Origin: Cepaea nemoralis
Lineage: Eukaryota > Mollusca > Gastropoda > Stylommatophora > Helicidae
Direction of reading: 5' to 3'
DNA length: 64,000 nt
Assembly: GCA_014155875.1 (NCBI GenBank)
Contig: JACEFZ010028299.1
Span: forward strand, 124,001 to 188,000
Made by a program: the position numbers and the translations under genes. The notes under the pieces were generated by a model that did not search any database, had not been told where the DNA came from, and saw nothing but the letters and a program-made list of their open reading frames with translations. The stretch's first letter is position 1. Each line of letters begins with the position of its first letter. Of this stretch, positions 35,201 through 44,200 are shown one piece after another.

Positions 35201-38200
35201 CGTTGTCTAGGTAACGATGTTCATGGTGTGTCAATGGAGCTATCTAACTGCTCTTGCAATCTAACTCACCCCAGAAGTGCACCTTCACCAGTCATGAAAC
35301 AAGATTCAGTTGGCGCACATAATCCTTTATTACAGAAATAACGACAGACTCACGGAACATGTTTATACATCCAGAAATAATGTAATCCATAGAATATAAA
35401 TATCCTCCTCACAATTTAACCAGCACACATCAATGCCTTCTCAAGCCTGCTTCATATCAAATCCACAAGACAGGTAATCCAGCTCCTATCCACCGCTGGA
35501 CCTCACACAATACACCCACACACTGGGTCTTAGTTTCCACTAACTATATCACCCACTCTGGGTTCAGGTCCCTCACTCACTATAGAACCCACTCTGGTTC
35601 AGGCCTGTCTTCACAACTAGGAGAACAACACAACACCGTTCTCCGTGGACTACCGACTCCTTCGGTATCTCAAACTCAACTCCCTGAAGTCCCTTGACTT
35701 CACACACAAATACACTATCTCTCGCCCCATCTCCCCTAGGGGTTTTTCCTCTACCCTCACTATTTTATTTCTCAGGACTGGCTGTTTTCTCATAGCCAGG
35801 TCAGTCACTTTACTGTCTCCCACTTTCATCTCCATTCTTTCTCATGCCCGGTCACACAACTAAATGTCAATGACCCAGGCTTATGTCAGTACTGCCATAT
35901 GGCGGATTTCATCACACGTGTGTCCAGTCCACAACAAGGAGACAAATTAGTAGCTTTTACATATATATGTGTATATTTTCATGTAGGGTTTTTATATAGT
36001 TGTATAAGTTGTTTGTTGTTTGTGTGCTCTCGAAGGCTTTGGCTGCAATGTACATTTTATCACTTGTGATTGTGTTCTAGTAAAGCTTACCGTTTACTTC
36101 TCATTTTTTGGTGATTCATTCGTTAACTGCCATATTGATTTCTGCTAGTTTTAAATTTAACGTCGCATCTTTCATTGTCAATTGAACATTGATTTGTCTA
36201 TAGATGGTATCGTGCACCCGAGCTGCTCTATGGTGCTAGAAAATATGATGAAGGAGTCGATTTATGGTAAGATTTGTGAATTATGATTATGTCAATGGGT
36301 ATATGATAAGGTTTGAATTATGATTATTTAAATGTATTTATGGTAAGGGTTTGTGAATTATGATTATTTAAATGGATTTATGGTAAGGTTTGTGAATTAT
36401 GATTATTTAAATGAATGCATATGAAATTAATTGATGAGGTGTAAATTTAGGTATTCTAGAGGAAAGTATGCATGTCGTAAACTGTGGTGGTCACTGTAGT
36501 TTACAGAATTATTTTGGCATAATGGTTAGGGTATTACACATGATGCATGAGTGCAGTCGGACTAGGGTTCAGTGTCAGCTCCTGATGTTTGCTACGGGAG
36601 GCAAAGGCTGGCCACCTATTCCTCCATGCAGTAAGGCCTATAGAATGTGATGGTTCTAATGCTTCACATACCTGCAAAAGTTTCCTGTTATGAAAATATA
36701 TGTATATGTATAATTCTGGAAGCTTGGAGATGTGGTTTTATAGAAGAATGCTGAAAATTCATTCCACGGTCAAAATGAGCATTCTGGATCTAAGTAGTAA
36801 AGACAACTTATCACAAACATCAGAAAGAAGCGGTCATTATTTTTGGCCACGTTATGAGTAGACAAAAAGTGGAACATGTTGTGACAACTAGAGAGATTTG
36901 TGGAAAGAGAGATAGAGGAAGACAGCGTGAGAAGATTCTTGACAGTCTTGTGTCATGGCACAGAAGGGAGTCAACACACAAATTAATCCATGCTGTCAGA
37001 AATCACAATTTGTGGAGAGACATGATCGCCCAAGCCAGCCGGCAAGGCACTGGATGATGATGATATGTATAATTATAAACTCTCCTGGTCCTAGACAGTT
37101 GTTATATGAACTAACACTGTCCTAGTTATTAATTTCACTCCTTCTGTCCTAAACATTCCTAACATCAAGAACTCCAGAAATAAGAAATAAATCACTCCAT
37201 AAATTTGACACATGGCATATACAGCTCTGCAATATGGACTTGTTACAACAGCCAAAGAGATGGAAAGAGCTTTGAAAGTTTTTAAGATGTGGACAGAAAA
37301 GGTTTAAAAAGCAAGAGAATTGACTTCATTGGATCAGCTTTTTTCCCCCAATTATCTTGGTCTCTATTTGCCCTTCACCTTGTCGAAAGCGTCACACAAA
37401 TCACGAACTCCGTAGCTCCAGCAACAATCACAGGAGTCTTTAAAAAATTGAACTCGTGAACTAAACAGTGTGGCCTGGAATTGAACTCACAACCTTCAGA
37501 GCATGAGGTAACCACTTCGCCGTGGAGGCTCATGTCACTACCTATAATGTAAGCATAGTTTTGACGCCATGGAGATAATTAACTTTCAATCTTTAACATT
37601 GGATTAGAAATCAGAGACAATCTTCTACCAGACCCCTACATCTTTTAAGAGTTAATTGCAGCAGTTTTTGTCTTCTCTTGCAGGGCTATTGGGTGCATCT
37701 TCGGAGAACTGCTGAACAACTCTCCGATTTTTCCTGTGAGTACAGACAATTTTACAGACAAAGGCCTGTCTTGAATACATACATGATTTGCTGTTTTAAA
37801 ACATGAGCTTATAAAATGTTTAGAATGCATGAGTCTGTGGCGAATGTGTTATGAACGCAATTTGGAATACCACATACCATTTTGAAACACAGCTTCGAGC
37901 AATTTGGAAGCAGACTGCCTTGCACTGGTTTTCTTACATTAATATGAGTGTGGGTCGTTCAGAAAGCAATGGCAAACTACCGAGCATAAAAATGCCAGAA
38001 ATCACAAATACCCAAAGAATACGGGAGTTGACTTTGATGTCCTGTAAATTATATGCAACTAACTTTTTTTTATGAGGGCCTGTCTGTGTGTTTCTTTGTG
38101 AGTATATGAATATGCATGTCATCGTCCACAAGGGAATAGACCAAATTAAAGGTGAATGAACCTTTTCCTCGCCATGAGGCATTCTGGGTACTTGGTAAAA

Positions 38201-41200
38201 GTCAGAGTAAGAAGTTCTTTTACATTCCTTGAAGCATAATGGTAAAAGTAAAGGACTCTTTACATGTTGTGAGGTTAGAAGAACAAGCTGATGTGCCTTT
38301 CACATACCACATAAAGAAAAGAATGATCAAATCAATCTGAAAGCCACCTACACCAACTCAAGACGGTTACCACTTTATGGATAGACCAGAACAAATAATT
38401 GTTCAGTGCCTCAGAACAGGACATAATAGATTACGTAACCAGAAGTATAAAAAACAATGAGCCATGTGGATTGGCACCGCAGAGAACAGATCATATACTC
38501 CAAGACTACCCAAAGTATGACATATCTAGGGAAACCTTCTGGTCTAGAGAAACAACAGTGGAAGACGGATTCTAAGGACCACTGAGTGAACTAAAAAAAA
38601 AAGACTTAAATTCATTCAAGAGACAACATTGCAGATATAGACAAATTTCAAGTGAACGAAAGAAGAAGACAGAGTGGCAGGCTTCAATTCAGTGAAAGAA
38701 GAACAATGTTGTGAGGTTACTGGATATGTTGTTCTAGTCCCATATTTGTATAGAACAATCAGCACCCGGTGGGTGATGTGGTCAGTATCACAGTTGCTGT
38801 CTTTACTTCCCAGCTCAGTCCCTGGTACCCATTTTACACTGGGGTGAGCTGAGAGTCCAGGTCATTTTTTTGTATCTGCTTTAGTTGGGATTCGAACACA
38901 TGACCACCAGGCATGCATGCTAGCCACTGCATTATCACAGCTCCCAAAGAAATAGATAATAGATTACATTTTCATAATGATGAAACTCTTCCTGTAGCAG
39001 ATTGCTTTATGGCTGAAATAACAACTCTTTGTATCTGTCATGATTAGGAATGAGGAAATTAGAAGACAACTAGGTCTGAAACTAGTCATGCACTACATTA
39101 AATAACAACAGATTAAGTGGTTTTGGCCACCTCGCAAGAATACCCTGGTACCATCTGCCGAAAAGAGCCACATTAAACAAATATAATGGGTACAGAGAAA
39201 GGGGAAGGCCATGTAAAATATGGAGTGATGGTATCAAGAACAACTTTAGAGAAATTATAGTTTTGTTTTTATGTTTCATATCCCTTACAGGACATTGCAG
39301 TCAACACCAGCGTTTTTCAGCTACTGTTGATGTGCTAGGCAAGTTTTACGTTCAGTAGTTTGCCATTGCTTTCTGAACGACCGGCTCACATACCCCCGTA
39401 ATTTATCAGCGCGACGATTCTCACAGCTGTTGTTTTCCCCACGTGGATATATGGGATTACGAACAATGTCATTAACCCCTTGGCCAGGGAGACCAGAGAA
39501 ATGAATACCAACTTACAAAGAACTTCAGAAAGAGTACATTAAAAATTTACATATCCCCCAACACTTCACTGAGATGTTAGTTAGTTAGTCGCAGTTCCAA
39601 CTTCACAGCAACGGGTCGTCCCCATTATGCTCCGTTCCTGTGCCAGTGAATATCACATAAAATGCTCCCCACTGCCCAATGTGAAAAGTGGAAAAGACAG
39701 GAGTCTCGACAAACAACAGCCCGCACAGATACACTGTGCATAATGCCGCCACCAGAATGTCAACACAATAGACCCCCACGAAACATTTATTTCTGATGGA
39801 ATCGGCAGTCATTTTCCCATCTGGATGTTTCCTAGATGTTCACCCACACAGTCCACGAAAATACAGTTCATCGTCGATGGCAGTGGCAGTCAACCAGAAG
39901 CCCAGCAGCCACGCATTTCTGCATAAGGCAAAAACCGGTCAACTCTGGGACATAGCCAGCTGCTATCGCTCCGAACATGCAGTCACGTTCCAAAACACCT
40001 CGGGCAGATTCAAAAGCATTTCACACGAAACTCACAGCTCACAGTGTCGCGCCACGCACTCACTCAGTAGCAGGGCGATGGAACCATAGCCTCCTTAGTC
40101 TTCACTGAGACAAATGAAGGAAGTGAATAAGAGGTATCTGTCATGTCATGTATGACATGTTGTGTTGTATGATGTCAGGTCAGTCAGTCCACAGACTGGT
40201 ATGAAGTTTCTAAATCTAGCCATTATGCTACCACAGCTATTATGAAAAACAGGCCTGACCGAAATGTCTGTGAAAATTCAAAATACAGGCAAGTGAAAAC
40301 ACAAGTCACTGGGATATGACATTTGAATATTTTTTGCAGTGTAATTCAGCCATCTCTTTATTATAGTTTAATTGCTGTGGTATTGTTATCATGTGATCTT
40401 GTTTCTCTGTCTCTTCCAACACAGGGGGAAACTGATATTGAGCAGTTATGTCTTGTAGTCAAAGTACTTGGAACACCAAATGAAAAAACCTGGCCGGTGT
40501 GTATTTTTGCTACATTGATGTATTTTACAATTGCCTTCTTAAAAAAAGGTTATTTCAAGCCACAGTTCATGTACCTGTGGACATGTTACAAATCTGTTTT
40601 CTGCCATTGTAAAATAAATTCCTTTAATTGTTCACCAACCTTGTTCACATGTATGTTAAACAAGGAGACTGACTATAATCTTGTTTTATTAAAAAGAGGT
40701 TTGTTTCTTTGTTTTTCTTTCTCTCGCTTTGGACTTGAGCATAGTCCACACTAGACTGATGTTTGCTTGTGGGATCTCTCTCCCTATTACCAGTGTTCCT
40801 CGCCGTAAGGTGAACTCACTCCAACTTCTGAGGTACTTGTAATTTACATAACCAAGTCAAGAAAGAGAAGTGAGCATTTTAGTCCAACTTTTCAGTGTGG
40901 GGGTTGAACCAGCTACTTCACCATCAGCACACCGAAATTTAAGAGCAGGCGCTGTCTTCCATTCGGCCATGCTGGCCTCCATTAACTCAGTGATCCCTGG
41001 AAAGGCTTGCATGCTTCTGGGTGAAGCTGGTGTGGACATTCTTCCCTACCTGGTCCTGAAATACCATGGGGACTTTTGTGGTCAGCCCCTCCTGTACGGG
41101 ATTTCTATTGCAGAGCTCTGATTCCCCTCTCCAGACACAGCCATCAACAAGGTGTGCAATATTGGTACTTGAGCTTCACGGCTGTGGAGAAGCATTGTGA

Positions 41201-44200
41201 TTCTTTGAACGTTAGTGAGACTGGGGAGCCTGTTCTCTGGGTAGGCCACGGCATAGAGAATTGTTCCAAGGTCTAGGCCAGTGTAGGCGCTGGTCTTGTG
41301 ACTTCTGCAGCCTGTGACAGACGTAAAAGTGAAATCAAGAGAATCAGACTGACTGACGTTGCCTTCTCTCATGAAACCATGAAGAGAATCAGACTGACTG
41401 ACGTTGCCTTCTCTCATGAAACCATGAAGAGAATCAGACTGGCCGAAGTTGCCTTCTCTCATGAAACCATGAAGATAATTAGATTGATCAGAGTGGCCTT
41501 ATCACATGAAATTGAAAGTCACCCAATGCTCTGTGTACTCTACAGTATATCATGCGGAGATGTGAACTGTGAACGAGAAAACAGAAGACAGAATTAATGC
41601 TATTGAAATGTGGATATATAGAAAAATGGGATGAATGTCAGAAAAACACATAATGGCAAATAAAGGTGTAAAAATATTAGCAATGAAAAAGAGATCACAA
41701 AATGATTTGAAAATATGATAAATAAATATTTTGGCCTCATTGCAGCCGATAGTCATTAAGAAGACGGCAACTCATTTTTTCTAATGGCCTCTATTTTGTT
41801 TTGTTAAATTTTTGTACATAATCATCGCATCTGGACATTGGGTTGGAGTTGGATGGCAATGAAGTACCTACAACCTTTCAAGTAAGCTTTGTCAGCCTAC
41901 GCCTACCTGAGAAGGTAACTCGGTCAACAAATTCCTGAAGAAGTTGGATGCGTGCCAAAATGTGCAAATATCGCAGCTCTGCTGTAAACACAAGGCACAA
42001 CATAATTACATCTAATACAAATATTCTGGACGAACACAGAAAAAAGAATAAGAAGAAGAGGAAGGAGAAGAAGAAGGGCCCTAAACTCAGCCAGTCTGCA
42101 TGTGTTGTGATGAATCACATTTCTACATTAACATAACGCTTGTAACAATTTCCACAGGGAATGACTGAACTTGATCTGCCAGACTTCCATAAGATATCAT
42201 TTCCCAACAAAGCCCCTATTCCATTGGAGGAAATTGTTCCTGATGCCTCCAAGGAAGCGCTGGATCTGCTGAAGCATTTTCTTGTGTACCCAAGCAGGGC
42301 CAGAATATCAGCCAAACGGGTAAGCATGTGTACACGGTTTAAACTGTCGGCTTGTATTGTGTAATGCTTATATCTAGCCTCGATTGCACATTCTGTCAGA
42401 CTGCTGTTCGTCCATCTCTAGATGTTATCTTCCCACTTGTATCAATGTCGACCTCTTGCTCGCTTGTCCTCCAGTATGGTTTTTTTAAGAGTGTCATGTC
42501 TTTTAATGTGTACAAAATATTTAACTTGCCTCTTTTTTATTTCTTTCATCAATTCTCTTTTCATTCCGGTTTTCTAGAATCTCTGTAGTTGATTGTTTTT
42601 GTTTCCATGAAATACCACATATTCTTCTGTATATCCAGGCTTCTGCGTCTTATAGTAGTGTTGAATATACATAACATTTGACAATTCTCATTTTTAATGC
42701 GGTGTTAATCTCTTTCGATGTTAATACTGATTTCATTTCTTGAAAACATTTTTAGCCATTGCTATTCTATTTTTTATTTCTGTTTCACTTCTGCCATCAT
42801 CTATTATTACATGTCCAAGATAGGAGAAACTTGTTACTTGTTCTGGTATTTCCCCATTTACTGGGTTATTCATTGATGACCTTTCCTTTCCATTGCTAAT
42901 TATCAGTTTTTGTTGTTTTTAGATGTTAATATCTAAGCCACATTCTGCACTATGCCTGTTTACTTGTTCCACTATGTTTTGTAACTCTTGCTCACTTTCT
43001 CCTAGTAACACGGTACCATCAACTTACCTAAGATTGTTTATGATTCTTCCATTGATGTGAACGAGAAAATTGATGTTAAGTCCAGGCAGTTCTACTTGTT
43101 TAAAAAATGTGTCTGTGTATGTTGAAGAGGCTTGGGGACAATTATCAGGTGCCCATTTCATGAGGTGTGGGTCAACTCCAGAATCATACAGACCAGCTGG
43201 GCAAACAGGCATACTGACCTCACAAGGGATTGAATGTAGGGGCAGCCACTATCAAGTTGGAAACAACTGAATGCAAAATATGTTTCTTCTTTGTCCTCCG
43301 CCTTCTCCCTCTTCTTATTCATTTTCTTCTTCTTTCTAGTGTTTGCTTGAAATAAATTGTCTTCATCTGCAATGATGTCTTGTGTATAAATATTATATGT
43401 CTGTTGTTGTTAGTTCCCAGTATATGTGGTTGGACCCTTTTGAAGCAGAGGGCTTGGTACTCATCTGCATGAACGTCCATCACTGAGTATGCAGCATACT
43501 GTTGTGCAGATGTGGGCATATTTCCACCGCAAGTGTGCATAGCATCTTGTTTGCTGTGGTCCATCTCTTCACTGGTTGACTCTAAATTCAGTACTTTATT
43601 TTGCTGAGGAAGGCTGTGGTCTGGCATGAGTTTAAATATGTATAAATGTACATATCTAGAGCAGTCTGGGTTTTACATCACCCTTTCTGCTGTTAGTTTA
43701 AACATTTTTGTGACACAAAGGCCACTGGTTTTACAACACCAGTGACCCTCCATCAACCTTTCTCCTGTTAGTTTAAACATTTCTGCGACACAAAGGCCAG
43801 GAAATGTCCTGGAAAGTAAAGGTAGCCAGCTTAATTCTTCTTCTTCTTTCATTTGCTTCAAATGTGTCTGTATCTGTAATGTTGTCTCTTGTATAAACTT
43901 CAGTGTCTTTTTGCTCTCTCATGGTGCATCAAGTTTACAGCCAGCCTGATATTAACCACATCGTCCATTGAGTGCAGATTGGTCTATACAAATATGGGAC
44001 TAACAATACCCAATATACTTCAAGGCGTGGATGAGAGTTCTTTACTTACATGTACTTTTACTAACCGCTATGGTTCCTGTAAGAGGTTGTCCAGTAAGTA
44101 TCCAGACTGATGTCATCTCTAGAGAGATGAACTGTAATTACCTGTACTATTTTTCGATGTTGCCACCTGCTCCTGCAACACAATATCTCCGTCGGGCTAC

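Larger units (their letters stand above)
29314..35888 (-). mobile_element. gag-only Ty3/Gypsy-type LTR retrotransposon, intron 5
   Basis: A 6575-bp element with LTRs at 29314-30071 and 35125-35888, both beginning TGTCACAACG and ending GGCTTATGTCA, flanked by 5-bp GTACT copies (29309-29313 and 35889-35893). It lies antisense to CDK20. A primer-binding site (TGGGGTCTCTCC on the element strand, 35122-35111) sits 2 nt inside the 5' LTR, and a purine tract (AAGAGGGGGGTGA, 30084-30072) sits against the 3' LTR. The interior keeps gag and a protease but no reverse transcriptase, RNase H or integrase. LTRs look about 97-98% alike by eye, so insertion was fairly recent. It depends on another element for movement. 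Confidence 0.93.

Noticed and set aside
43319..43627. 102-codon minus-strand frame in CDK20 intron 9 as a nested gene
   Set aside because: No recognisable domain, no splice or poly(A) context, and composition is like the surrounding intron.
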